NCBI RefSeq assembly: GCF_021390155.1
Contig: NZ_CP089985.1
Span: 5,721,501 to 5,785,500 of the forward strand
Length of the DNA: 64,000 bases
Reading direction: 5' to 3'
Origin: Pseudomonas sp. HN11
GTDB lineage: Bacteria; Pseudomonadota; Gammaproteobacteria; Pseudomonadales; Pseudomonadaceae
In this document: positions 43,462-52,204 of the stretch, piece after piece
How the letters are laid out: every line of letters begins with the position of its first letter
How positions within the stretch are numbered: the stretch's first letter is position 1
Notes under the pieces: generated by a model
What the model saw: only the letters and a program-made list of their open reading frames with translations
Databases searched by the model: none
Told to the model about the DNA's origin: nothing
Translations under genes and position numbers: made by a program

Positions 43462-43494
43462 GCAGGTCGCTGCAGTGCAAGAGCTGGTCGCCGC
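43462..43494. promoter_or_regulatory. 12-bp direct repeat at 21-bp pitch (probable CdhR site)
   Basis: GCAGGTCGCTGC and GCTGGTCGCCGC differ at two positions and lie 21 bp apart in the cdhR-caiX gap. The shape suits an AraC-family activator; GGTCGC resembles the TGTCGC half-site of ArgR-type relatives. Confidence 0.5.
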
Positions 43495-43587
43495 CGTGCG
43501 TTTTGTCGCCCCTCAGCATGCGTAACTTGGCCTCACGGCGCACAAAGACGCCGGCCCCCACAATAACGACCTGCCGAGGGATCCACC

Positions 43588-44532
43588 ATGAACCGACTGA
43601 TCAGCCGCTGTGTGCTCGCACTCAGCGCCAGCGCCATCTTGAGCACGAACGTACTGGCTGCCGACGCGGCATCCTGCCAGAACGTGCGCATGGGCGTGGT
43701 GAACTGGACCGACGTAATCGCCACCAGCGCCATGACCCAAGTGTTGCTCGACGGCCTCGGCTACAAGACCAAACAGACCAGCGCCTCCCAGCAAATCATC
43801 TTCGCCGGCATCCGCGACCAGCGCCTGGACCTGTTCCTGGGCTACTGGAACCCGCTGATGACCCAGACCATCACGCCGTTCGTCGACGCCAAGCAAGTCA
43901 AGGTGCTCGACAAGCCCAGCCTGGAAGACGCCCGCGCCACCCTCGCCGTGCCTACCTACCTGGCAGACAAAGGCCTGAAAACCTTCGGCGACATCGCCAA
44001 GTTCGAAAAAGAACTGGCCGGCAAGATCTACGGCATCGAGCCAGGCTCGGGGGCCAATACCCAGATCAAGGCGATGATCGCCAAGAACCAGTTCGGCCTG
44101 GGCAAGTTCCAGCTGGTGGAGTCCAGTGAAGCCGGCATGCTCGCCGCCGTCGACCGCGCGGTACGCCGCAAGGAAGCCGTGGTGTTCTTCGGCTGGGCGC
44201 CGCACCCGATGAACGTCAACGTCGCCATGACCTACCTCACCGGCAGCGACGACGCCCTGGGCCCGAACGAAGGTATGGCCACCGTGTGGAGCGTCACCGC
44301 GCCGAACTACGCCGAGCAGTGCCCCAACGTGTACAAACTGCTGACCAACCTGACCTTCACTGCCGCCGACGAGAGCCGGATGATGCAGCCGTTGCTGGAT
44401 CATAAGGACCCTATCGAGTCCGCCAGGCAGTGGCTCAAGGATCACCCGCAAGACCAGGCACGCTGGCTGGAAGGTGTGACTACCTTCGACGGCAAGCCGG
44501 CCGCGGCCAACCTGCAACTGACCAGCAAATAA
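43588..44532 (+). CDS. caiX: Carnitine-binding periplasmic protein
   Basis: A 314-residue OpuAC-type substrate-binding protein with signal peptide MNRLISRCVLALSASAILSTNVLA. Aromatic residues that form a quaternary-amine cage are visible in VNWTDVIATS, GYWNPLMTQT and FFGWAPHPMN. In P. aeruginosa CaiX delivers carnitine to the CbcWV core transporter, and no permease is encoded next to it here either. It is the first gene of the cdhCAB block. Confidence 0.92.
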   Translation: MNRLISRCVLALSASAILSTNVLAADAASCQNVRMGVVNWTDVIATSAMTQVLLDGLGYKTKQTSASQQIIFAGIRDQRLDLFLGYWNPLMTQTITPFVDAKQVKVLDKPSLEDARATLAVPTYLADKGLKTFGDIAKFEKELAGKIYGIEPGSGANTQIKAMIAKNQFGLGKFQLVESSEAGMLAAVDRAVRRKEAVVFFGWAPHPMNVNVAMTYLTGSDDALGPNEGMATVWSVTAPNYAEQCPNVYKLLTNLTFTAADESRMMQPLLDHKDPIESARQWLKDHPQDQARWLEGVTTFDGKPAAANLQLTSK

Positions 44533-44605
44533 CTTTTTCTGAACCACCGTATCGCAGCTCAACCGGGCTGCGAACGGCACCACCACGCCTGTAAGGAACC
44601 GCCCA

Positions 44606-45493
44606 ATGAACCACGACGTCATCATCACCTGCGCACTCACCGGTGCTGGCGACACGACCAGCCGCAGCCCACACGTGCCGGTCACCCCCAAGCAAATCGC
44701 CGCTGCGGCCGTGGAAGCCGCCAAGGCCGGCGCCACCGTTGTGCACTGCCATGTGCGTGATCCCGAGACCGGCAAGTTCAGCCGCGACGTCGCTCTGTAC
44801 CGCGAAGTGATGGAGCGCATCCGCGAGGCCGACATCGACATCATCGTCAACCTCACCGCCGGCATGGGCGGCGACCTGGAGATCGGCGGCGGCGAGAACC
44901 CGATGGCGTTCGGTCCCAACACCGACCTGGTCGGCCCGCTGACCCGCCTGGCCCACGTGGAAGAACTGCTACCGGAAATCTGCACCCTGGACTGCGGCAC
45001 GCTGAACTTTGGCGATGGCGACACTATTTACGTCTCCACCCCGGCGCAACTGCGGGCGGGCGCCAAGCGCATCCAGGAGCTGGGCGTAAAAGCCGAGCTG
45101 GAAATCTTCGACACCGGCCACCTGTGGTTCGCCAAGCAGATGATCAAGGAAGGCCTGCTCGACGACCCGCTGTTCCAACTGTGCCTGGGCATCCCATGGG
45201 GCGCGCCGGCTGACACCACCACCATGAAAGCCATGGTCGACAACCTGCCCGCCGACGCGGTGTGGGCTGGCTTCGGTATCGGCCGCATGCAAATGCCAAT
45301 GGCGGCGCAAGCGGTGCTGCTGGGCGGCAACGTACGGGTCGGCCTGGAAGACAATCTGTGGCTGGACAAGGGCGTGCTCGCCACCAACGGCCAACTCGTT
45401 GAGCGGGCGAGCGACATCCTCAGCCGCCTGGGTGCACGGGTCATGACCCCGGCCGAAGGCCGCAAAAAAATGGGCCTGACCAAACGCGGTTGA
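44606..45493 (+). CDS. cdhC: 3-dehydrocarnitine cleavage enzyme (BKACE family)
   Basis: A 295-residue beta-keto acid cleavage enzyme, converting 3-dehydrocarnitine plus acetyl-CoA to betainyl-CoA and acetoacetate. Zinc-site and substrate motifs are [15 protein letters not shown] and the C-terminal [15 protein letters not shown]. It lies 73 bp after caiX and 30 bp before cdhA. The identity rests on family plus context. Confidence 0.93.
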   Translation: MNHDVIITCALTGAGDTTSRSPHVPVTPKQIAAAAVEAAKAGATVVHCHVRDPETGKFSRDVALYREVMERIREADIDIIVNLTAGMGGDLEIGGGENPMAFGPNTDLVGPLTRLAHVEELLPEICTLDCGTLNFGDGDTIYVSTPAQLRAGAKRIQELGVKAELEIFDTGHLWFAKQMIKEGLLDDPLFQLCLGIPWGAPADTTTMKAMVDNLPADAVWAGFGIGRMQMPMAAQAVLLGGNVRVGLEDNLWLDKGVLATNGQLVERASDILSRLGARVMTPAEGRKKMGLTKRG

Positions 45494-45523
45494 TCGCTGC
45501 CACCACTATTTTAGGAATTTGCC

Positions 45524-46489
45524 ATGAGCTTTATCACCGAAATCAAAACCTTCGCCGCCCTGGGCAGCGGTGTCATCGGCAGCGGATGGGTATCCCGCGC
45601 CCTGGCCCACGGCCTGGACGTGATCGCCTGGGACCCGGCGCCCGGTGCCGAAGCTGCGCTGCGCAAACGTGTTGCCAACGCCTGGAGCGCCCTGGAGAAA
45701 CAGGGCCTGGCGCCAGGTGCCTCCCAAGACCGCCTGCGCTTTGTCGCGACGATTGAAGAGTGCGTGAAAGATGCCGACTTCATTCAGGAAAGCGCCCCGG
45801 AACGCCTGGAACTGAAACTCGACCTGCACAGCAAAATCAGCGCCGCGGCCAAGCCGAATGCGTTGATTGGGTCTAGCACATCCGGCCTGTTGCCGAGCGA
45901 ATTCTACGAGGGCTCGACCCACCCTGAGCGCTGCGTGGTCGGCCACCCGTTCAACCCGGTCTACCTGTTGCCGCTGGTGGAAGTGGTCGGCGGCAGGAAC
46001 ACTGCGCCGCAGGCCGTCCAAGCGGCGATCAAAGTGTACGAATCCCTCGGCATGCGCCCACTGCACGTGCGCAAGGAAGTCCCCGGCTTTATCGCCGACC
46101 GACTGCTTGAAGCGTTGTGGCGTGAAGCCCTGCACCTGGTCAATGACGGCGTCGCCACCACCGGCGAAATCGACGACGCCATCCGCTTTGGCGCGGGCCT
46201 GCGCTGGTCGTTCATGGGTACCTTCCTGACCTACACCCTGGCCGGCGGCGACGCCGGCATGCGCCACTTCATGGCGCAGTTCGGCCCGGCGCTGCAATTA
46301 CCGTGGACCTACCTGCCGGCACCGGAGCTGACCGATAAGCTGATCGACGATGTAGTCGACGGCACCAGCGATCAACTGGGCAAACACAGCATTTCGGCGC
46401 TGGAGCGCTATCGTGATGACTGCCTGCTGGCGGTGCTGGAGGCGGTGAAAACCACCAAGGCCAAGCACGGCATGACCTTCGCCGAATAA
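45524..46489 (+). CDS. cdhA: L-carnitine dehydrogenase
   Basis: A 321-residue NAD enzyme of the 3-hydroxyacyl-CoA dehydrogenase superfamily, oxidising carnitine to 3-dehydrocarnitine. The Rossmann motif is [18 protein letters not shown] (residues about 13-30) and the catalytic block is [18 protein letters not shown]. The C-terminal dimerisation domain is complete. A GAATTTGCC leader gives only a weak ribosome site. It sits between cdhC and the thioesterase. Confidence 0.94.
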   Translation: MSFITEIKTFAALGSGVIGSGWVSRALAHGLDVIAWDPAPGAEAALRKRVANAWSALEKQGLAPGASQDRLRFVATIEECVKDADFIQESAPERLELKLDLHSKISAAAKPNALIGSSTSGLLPSEFYEGSTHPERCVVGHPFNPVYLLPLVEVVGGRNTAPQAVQAAIKVYESLGMRPLHVRKEVPGFIADRLLEALWREALHLVNDGVATTGEIDDAIRFGAGLRWSFMGTFLTYTLAGGDAGMRHFMAQFGPALQLPWTYLPAPELTDKLIDDVVDGTSDQLGKHSISALERYRDDCLLAVLEAVKTTKAKHGMTFAE

Positions 46490-46502
46490 CGGAAACCCTG
46501 AT

Positions 46503-46979
46503 ATGCCCGCACTTACTACCTTCACCACTCAGGTCCAGCCTGACTGGGTGGACTACAACGGCCACCTGCGTGACGCGTTCTACCTGCTGATCTTCAGCTA
46601 CGCCACCGACGCGCTGATGGACACCCTGGGCCTGGACAGTGAAAACCGCGAAGTCAGTGGTCACTCACTGTTCACCCTGGAGGTGCACCTCAACTACCTG
46701 CACGAAGTGAAACTCGGTGCCGACGTGGAGGTGCATACCCAGCTGATCGCCTTTGATGCCAAGCGCCTGCACCTGTATCACAGCCTGCATTTAGTCGGGG
46801 ATGAGAAAGAACTGGCGGGCAACGAGCAGATGCTGCTGCACGTTGATCTGGCGGGTCCGAGTTCGGCGCCGTTCACCGAGACCACGCTGGAAAGACTTAC
46901 GGCTATCAGTGCGGGGCAGGCTGACCTGCCGCCCCCTGCCCTGCTTGGCCGGGTGATTGGATTGCCACCCAAAAAATAG
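46503..46979 (+). CDS. cdhB: Betainyl-CoA thioesterase
   Basis: A 158-residue hotdog-fold thioesterase releasing glycine betaine from betainyl-CoA. The N-terminal block WVDYNGHLRDAFYLLIFSYA has the Asp used by 4-hydroxybenzoyl-CoA-thioesterase-like enzymes, and HLNYLHEVKLGADVEVHTQL is typical of the fold. It lies 13 bp after cdhA and completes carnitine to betaine conversion. Confidence 0.9.
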   Translation: MPALTTFTTQVQPDWVDYNGHLRDAFYLLIFSYATDALMDTLGLDSENREVSGHSLFTLEVHLNYLHEVKLGADVEVHTQLIAFDAKRLHLYHSLHLVGDEKELAGNEQMLLHVDLAGPSSAPFTETTLERLTAISAGQADLPPPALLGRVIGLPPKK

Positions 46980-46987
46980 GAGCCACC

Positions 46988-48148
46988 ATGCAAACCGCCG
47001 CCGCTGTTGCCGATTTCCGTACCTACCCGAAGATCTGCGACATCGCGGACGCGCGGGTGCTGGACGATCAGATCCATGTACATTGGGCCGATGGGCGGGT
47101 CAGCCCGTTCCATCATCAATGGCTGCGGGACAACTGCCCATGCGCGGAATGCGTATACAGTGTGACCCGCGAGCAAGTGCTGGAGATTGTCGACGTGGAC
47201 GCCAATCTCGTTGCTGTCTCGGCATACATTGACCAAGGCAACCTGAACGTGGAATGGAGCGGCGGCCACCGCAGCCAGTACGATCCTGGCTGGCTGCGGG
47301 CTCATGCCTACGACGACGAATCCCGTGCCGAACGCCGTGCGACAAAGCCCCAATCGCAGCTGTGGGACAGTCGCTTCCAACTGCCGGTTTTCGAATATAA
47401 GGCAGTCATGGAAGACCCGAACGCGTTGCTGCAATGGTTGCTGGCCCTGCGCAATTCAGGCCTGACGCAAATCCGTGGCGTCCCCATCGAGCCCGGCTCC
47501 CTGGCGCTGGTCGCCAAGCGCATTGCCTTCATCCGCGAGAGCAACTTCGGCGTGCTGTTCAATGTGCAATCCAAGGCCGATGCCGACAGCAATGCCTACA
47601 CCGCTTTCAACCTGCCCTTGCACACTGATCTGCCCACGCGGGAGCTGCAGCCGGGTCTGCAGTTCCTGCACTGCCTGGTGAACGACGCCAACGGCGGCGA
47701 GAGCATTTTTGTCGATGGGTTTGCCATCGCCAACGCCCTGCGCACGGAAGATCCCGAAGCGTTCAGGGCACTGTGTGAAATCCCGGTGGAGTTTCGCAAC
47801 AAGGACCGGCACAGCGACTATCGCCGCCTGGCACCGATCATTGCATTGGATGCGTTGGGGGATGTGGCGGAGATTCGTATGGCTAACTTTTTGCGTGGGC
47901 CGTTCGAGACCAGCGTTGCGCAGATGCCGCTGCTGTATCGCGCGTATCGACGCTTTATCGCCATGACACGTGAAGACCGCTTTCGTGTGGTCAAGCGCTT
48001 GAATCCGGGTGAGCTGTGGTGCTTCGACAACCGCCGCACGTTGCATGCACGAAATGCCTTTGACCCGGCTTCCGGGGCTCGGCATTTCCAGGGGTGCTAT
48101 ATCGATAGGGATGAGTTGCTCTCCCGCATTTTGGTGTTGCAACGCTAG
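46988..48148 (+). CDS. Gamma-butyrobetaine dioxygenase
   Basis: A 386-residue Fe(II)/2-oxoglutarate oxygenase converting gamma-butyrobetaine to carnitine. The N-terminal zinc domain is LRDNCPCAECVYSVTREQ; the iron facial triad is HTDLP plus a late His in FDNRRTLHARNAFDP, which also holds the oxoglutarate Arg. AGGAG lies seven bases before the ATG, and it follows cdhB by eight bases. The linkage lets the cell feed butyrobetaine into the carnitine path. Confidence 0.93.
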   Translation: MQTAAAVADFRTYPKICDIADARVLDDQIHVHWADGRVSPFHHQWLRDNCPCAECVYSVTREQVLEIVDVDANLVAVSAYIDQGNLNVEWSGGHRSQYDPGWLRAHAYDDESRAERRATKPQSQLWDSRFQLPVFEYKAVMEDPNALLQWLLALRNSGLTQIRGVPIEPGSLALVAKRIAFIRESNFGVLFNVQSKADADSNAYTAFNLPLHTDLPTRELQPGLQFLHCLVNDANGGESIFVDGFAIANALRTEDPEAFRALCEIPVEFRNKDRHSDYRRLAPIIALDALGDVAEIRMANFLRGPFETSVAQMPLLYRAYRRFIAMTREDRFRVVKRLNPGELWCFDNRRTLHARNAFDPASGARHFQGCYIDRDELLSRILVLQR

Positions 48149-48160
48149 ACCGCAGCGCGC

Positions 48161-48186
48161 CCTTCGCGAGCAAGCCCGCTCCCACA
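48161..48186. repeat. REP element
   Basis: TTCGCGAGCAAGCCCGCTCC followed by CACA, directly after the dioxygenase gene and abutting the hairpin at 48192. Confidence 0.85.
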
Positions 48187-48191
48187 AAAAA

Positions 48192-48221
48192 GCCCCGATC
48201 CAGCCGTGACTGGATCGGGGC
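48192..48221. terminator. Intrinsic-terminator-like hairpin
   Basis: GCCCCGATCCAG and CTGGATCGGGGC form a perfect 12-bp stem around CCGTGA, preceded by an A run (T run on the other strand). It ends the carnitine operon, with the REP just before it. Confidence 0.75.
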
Positions 48222-48433
48222 AGAGTGCCTTGTGAGAGCGTTACATCCCGAGGGTGACCAAACCTTCAAGCTGCTTGCTTGAGTTCAGTGTGCCCATTAA
48301 TACGGTCGGTACGTGGCCCGAAAACGACATGCTCATAGCCATCTGAGGCATTCGTGCAATCTGCCCTTGCCGACCGCTTGGGTGGCTACCAGAATCCTGG
48401 TCAAGCCCCGTTCCCTTCACCAGGATAAACGTC

Positions 48434-48697
48434 ATGATGCACGCGGATTTGATTGACCAGGATGACCTGCTGGGCCAATTGCGCTCACTGGGATTTGAAG
48501 TGTCCAGCGGCGCCACCGCCGAGCAGGCTTGCGAGTGTGCGGTACGCGGTTTAAGTGAAGCGCGGGCCAAAGCGCTCAAGGGCATGGTTGAGCAGATGTA
48601 CACCGGGAGTGCGACGATCCTGCCGGCGGTGCGGCAGGCGATCGATAAGCAGTTGTTGCCGGCGTTGGTGCAGTTCAAGCAGAACTCTGGTGCCTGA
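48434..48697 (+). CDS. Small hypothetical protein
   Basis: An 87-residue product, MMHADLIDQDDLLGQLRSLG onward, predicted helical (EQACECAVRGLSEARAKALKGMVEQM). AGGA lies eight bases before the first ATG. No family is recognised. It stands alone between the carnitine block and gbdR, followed by a REP pair. Confidence 0.5.
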   Translation: MMHADLIDQDDLLGQLRSLGFEVSSGATAEQACECAVRGLSEARAKALKGMVEQMYTGSATILPAVRQAIDKQLLPALVQFKQNSGA

Positions 48698-48706
48698 TAG
48701 ACCGCT

Positions 48707-48778
48707 TTCGCGAGCAAGCCCGATCCCACATTCCATCCTTGGAATGCCAAATGTGGGAGCGGGCTTGCTCGCGAATGC
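48707..48778. repeat. Inverted REP pair
   Basis: TTCGCGAGCAAGCCCGATCC on the left and GAGCGGGCTTGCTCGCGAAT on the right, with CATTCCATCC/GGAATG between, so the two REPs can fold into one long hairpin. It lies at the 3' side of gbdR. Confidence 0.9.
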
Positions 48779-48790
48779 AGGCGACTCGGT

Positions 48791-49894
48791 CTAGAGCCTC
48801 ACGCTGGCAAACGTCGACTCATTGCGAGCCTGGCTCAACGCCGACATCGGCCCCGACAACGGTGCCAACACCAGCGCCTGCGGAATCGGCATCATCGCCA
48901 CCTGCTGGGTGGTGTTGGAACCCACACGCTCATCCCGTGGCGGAATGCCGAAGTATTCGCGGTAGCACTTTGAGAAGTGCGGCGTAGACACAAACCCACA
49001 CACGGACGCGACTTCGATGATCGACATCGGCGTTTGCTTGAGCAACTGCCGCGCGCGAATCAGGCGCAGCTTGAGGTAGTAGCGCGACGGTGAGCAGTGC
49101 AGGTACTTCTGGAACAACCGCTCCAACTGGCGACGGGAGACGGCGACGTACACCGCCAGTTCATCCAGGTCGATCGGTTCTTCCAGGTTGGCTTCCATCA
49201 GCGCGACGATTTCCTGCAGCTTCGGCTGGTTGGTGCCGAGCATGTGCTTGAGCGGCACGCGCTGGTGATCCTGCTCGTTGCGGATGCGTTCGTACACGAA
49301 CATTTCGGAGATGGCAGCCGACAATTCACGGCCGTGGTCGCGGCTGATCAGGTGCAGCATCATATCCAGTGGCGCGGTGCCGCCGGAGCTTGTGAAACGG
49401 TTTCGGTCGAGGGTGAACAGGCGCGTGCTCATGGCCACGCGGGGGAAGGCTTCCTGCATCGAGGCCAGACATTCCCAGTGCACGCTGCAATCAAAACCAT
49501 CGAGCAGACCGGCGCAGGCCAGGGCCCAACTGCCGGTGCACACCGCGCCAAGACGACGAGACTGGCGCGCTTGGCTTTGCAGCCACGACACATGTTCACG
49601 GGTCACGGTGCGCTGGATGCCCACGCCGCCGCACACGATCACGGTGTCCAGGGCCGGGGCTTTGTGCATGGACGCATCGGGGGTGATTTGCAGACCGTCG
49701 CTGGCCCACACCTGGTTTCCGTCGACGCTCAGGGTCGTCCAGCGATACAGCTCGCGGCCGGAGAGCTGGTTGGCCATGCGCAGGGGTTCGACTGCGGAGG
49801 CCAGGGAAATCAGCGTGAAATTGTCCAGCAGCAAAAAGCCGATGGATTGAGGCGCACGGTTCTGGGGTTGGGCCCCGGAGTTGAACGACGTCAT
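48791..49894 (-). CDS. gbdR: Glycine betaine/dimethylglycine-responsive activator
   Basis: A 367-residue GATase1-like AraC-family activator. The N-terminal DJ-1/PfpI-like domain includes IGFLLLDNFTLISLASAVEPLR and GAVCTGSWALACAGLLDGFD. The C-terminal HTHs are LAVYVAVSRRQLERLFQKYL and IEVASVCGFVSTPHFSKCYREYF, followed by a 45-residue tail. In P. aeruginosa it activates gbcA/gbcB, dgcAB, cbcXWV, sda and other genes in response to betaine and dimethylglycine. It is a paralogue of the nearby CdhR. Confidence 0.93.
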   Translation of the reverse strand: MTSFNSGAQPQNRAPQSIGFLLLDNFTLISLASAVEPLRMANQLSGRELYRWTTLSVDGNQVWASDGLQITPDASMHKAPALDTVIVCGGVGIQRTVTREHVSWLQSQARQSRRLGAVCTGSWALACAGLLDGFDCSVHWECLASMQEAFPRVAMSTRLFTLDRNRFTSSGGTAPLDMMLHLISRDHGRELSAAISEMFVYERIRNEQDHQRVPLKHMLGTNQPKLQEIVALMEANLEEPIDLDELAVYVAVSRRQLERLFQKYLHCSPSRYYLKLRLIRARQLLKQTPMSIIEVASVCGFVSTPHFSKCYREYFGIPPRDERVGSNTTQQVAMMPIPQALVLAPLSGPMSALSQARNESTFASVRL

Positions 49895-50422
49895 CGCGGT
49901 ATCTCCTCACACAAAGCGGGTGATGGCCTCAGGCGAGGCTCTTGTTATTGCGCTCTTCATCCCCGCCTGTAAGAAAGCGAAAAGAGAGGCTTTGAATTGA
50001 TAGAGCAAATGCCATGCCTGAAATTGAATGGCCGTCCAATAAATCCTAAAAACGACCTGATGACGCGTCTAAATAAGCCCGCGCCGCGAGTGCGGAAATA
50101 GCTAGAATCACCTGTAGCAAGGAGTCTGCACACGGGGCGTGAGCAGATCGGTAGCACTTGTGGGAAGGCGCTTTGCGGGTGTGGGAGAAGTCTGTCACCC
50201 CAAGCACGGGTGACAGGTGACAGGGCGGAAAATCGTTCGGTAGCTACTTATCTGTTTGCGACGCGCTAAAAGGTGGCGCTTTTGGATCCGGTGTTCACTT
50301 TATGAGCAGTGCTGTCTGGACTACCGCATTCGCGAGCAAGCCCGCTCCCACATTTGACCGTGTACATCCTGAAGAAACGCAGTCGAATGTGAGGCTTGCT
50401 CGCGAATGCAGACGATGCGGTC
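49895..50422. other. 528-bp gap upstream of gbdR
   Basis: It holds the gbdR promoter region on its left, AT-rich sequence around 49970-50060, and a REP pair at its right. A 66-residue leftward frame at 49957-50157 has no ribosome site or family features. I saw no sigma-54 -24/-12 pair by eye. Confidence 0.5.
50329..50413. repeat. Inverted REP pair
   Basis: TTCGCGAGCAAGCCCGCTCC and, about 45 bp on, GAGGCTTGCTCGCGAATGC. It lies beyond the 3' end of the serine dehydratase gene. Confidence 0.85.
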
Positions 50423-51799
50423 TCAGCACTCTACAGCGCTGACAGCCAACCCGCCCCGCGATGTCTCTTTGTATTTGTCATGCATATCCGCCCCGGTATC
50501 GCGCATGGTGCGGATCACCCGGTCCAGAGAGATAAAGTGCTGGCCGTCGCCCCGTAGCGCCATTTGCGCTGCGTTGATCGCCTTCACCGCCGCAATTGCA
50601 TTGCGCTCGATGCACGGCACTTGCACCAGCCCGCCCACGGGGTCGCAGGTGAGGCCCAGGTTATGTTCCAGTCCGATTTCGGCGGCGTTGCACAGTTGTT
50701 CCGGCGTGGCGCCAAGAATCTCGGCCAACCCAGCGGCAGCCATGGCGCAGGCCGAGCCTACTTCGCCCTGGCAACCGACTTCGGCACCGGAGATCGAGGC
50801 GTTCTTCTTGCACAGGATCCCCACCGCCGCCGCGCCGAGCAGGTAGTCGACCACGTTGGCTTCGGTGACTTCCTCGCTGAATTTCATGAAGTAGTGCAGC
50901 ACCGCCGGGATGATACCCGCCGCGCCGTTGGTGGGCGCGGTAACCATGCGTCCACCGGCGGCGTTTTCCTCGTTGACTGCCAGGGCGAACAGGTTCACCC
51001 ACTCCATGGCGCTCAACGTCGAGCCGATTACGTTGGGCTTGTTCAATTCCTGCAAGCTGCGGTGCAACTTCGCCGCGCGGCGGCGCACGTTCAGGCCGCC
51101 AGGCAGGATGCCTTCGTGTTTGAGGCCCTGCTCCACGCAATCCTGCATGGCGTGCCAGAGCTTCATCAGGCCACTGCGGATCTCCTCTTCGGAGCGCCAG
51201 ACCTTTTCATTGGCCAGCATCAACTCGGCGACGCGCAGGTTGTGGGTCTTGCACAGCTGCAACAGCTCGACCGCGCTGGAAAAATCATAGGGCAGCTCGG
51301 TACGGTCCATGTCGGCCACGCCGCTTTGCGCCTGGGCTTCATCCACCACAAAACCACCACCCACGGAGTAGTAGGTGTCGCGGTGCAGTTCGCCGCTATC
51401 ACCCCATACCACCAACGTCATCGCGTTGGGATGGAACGGCAGGTTTTCATCGAGCAGGCGCATGTCCCGTGCCCAGACGAAGGGCACCGGTAAACGTCCG
51501 TCCAGCAGCAACGTGTCGGTTTCGCGCAGGGTGTGGATGCGCAGGCCGATTTGCGACGGATCGATCACATCCGGCCATTCGCCCATCAGGCCCATGATGG
51601 TCGCGGTGTCGCTGCCGTGACCAATGCCGGTGGCGGACAAGGAGCCGTAGAGCTGAACTTCGACGCGTCGCACTTGTTCCAACAGTTCACGTTCACGTAA
51701 CCCTTGAACGAACAACGCCGCGGCGCGCATGGGGCCGACGGTGTGAGAACTCGAAGGCCCGATGCCGATCTTGAACAGGTCGAAAACACTGATAGCCAT
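50423..51799 (-). CDS. sdaB: L-serine ammonia-lyase (iron-sulfur serine dehydratase)
   Basis: A 458-residue enzyme converting serine to pyruvate and ammonia. The N-terminal domain begins SVFDLFKIGIGPSSSHTVGPM; the 4Fe-4S ligands are probably Cys343, Cys385 and Cys396 in the C-terminal domain (GAEVGCQGEVGSAC, NLGLTCDPVGGLVQVPC). The start MAISVFDLFK is fixed by the family. It is the last step of choline to pyruvate carbon flow here. sdaA is an equally used name for this type. Confidence 0.94.
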   Translation of the reverse strand: MAISVFDLFKIGIGPSSSHTVGPMRAAALFVQGLRERELLEQVRRVEVQLYGSLSATGIGHGSDTATIMGLMGEWPDVIDPSQIGLRIHTLRETDTLLLDGRLPVPFVWARDMRLLDENLPFHPNAMTLVVWGDSGELHRDTYYSVGGGFVVDEAQAQSGVADMDRTELPYDFSSAVELLQLCKTHNLRVAELMLANEKVWRSEEEIRSGLMKLWHAMQDCVEQGLKHEGILPGGLNVRRRAAKLHRSLQELNKPNVIGSTLSAMEWVNLFALAVNEENAAGGRMVTAPTNGAAGIIPAVLHYFMKFSEEVTEANVVDYLLGAAAVGILCKKNASISGAEVGCQGEVGSACAMAAAGLAEILGATPEQLCNAAEIGLEHNLGLTCDPVGGLVQVPCIERNAIAAVKAINAAQMALRGDGQHFISLDRVIRTMRDTGADMHDKYKETSRGGLAVSAVEC

Positions 51800-52204
51800 T
51801 GCCGTGGAACTCCTCGATAAGCACGGGCCAGCTGCTACGCTCAAATCGCCCAGATGGCGGCATCATCTAGCTTTTATCCGCTGTCACGGCGTCTCACACC
51901 GACGTAACCATGCTCACTAACGCCGCTCACGTGCGAACCAGCGTTTTGGCCGTTTTAAGCGGTGCAGATGGGCAAAAACTGCGGTTTCGCCTCTGGAAAA
52001 ATCTGTAAGCGACGTCACCGACACTGGATACGACCATCCCTGTACTGGATACGACGCCCCCTGTAGGCGTCAGATTTTCACTGGTACATGATCAGTCTCG
52101 ACTCGTTTGCAAGGCACCGTGCCAGAGCTGTTGTCGCACGCACCAACCGCAACACCTATAAAGCGCGGCGAATGCCGCCAGAAAAAACACAGGAGTCTAC
52201 CCCG
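51800..52204. other. 405-bp divergent promoter region, sda / cbcX
   Basis: No gene is seen. The region contains the 12-bp direct repeat at 52023-52055 and, next to it, two further GTCG motifs (CAGTGTCGGTGACGTCGC on the reverse strand), so it is the probable control region of both divergent units. Confidence 0.6.
52023..52055. promoter_or_regulatory. Perfect 12-bp direct repeat at 21-bp pitch (probable GbdR site)
   Basis: ACTGGATACGAC occurs twice, starting at 52023 and 52044, exactly 21 bp apart, i.e. two helical turns. This is the classic geometry of an AraC-family activator site, and P. aeruginosa cbcXWV is GbdR-dependent. The assignment to GbdR is inference. Confidence 0.6.

Noticed and set aside
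49957..50157. 66-residue leftward frame upstream of gbdR
   Set aside because: No ribosome site, no recognisable motif, and it lies in the probable gbdR promoter region.
49895..50422. Sigma-54 promoter for gbdR
   Set aside because: Expected from nitrogen control in relatives, but no clear TGGCAC-N5-TTGC-like pair is visible by eye.
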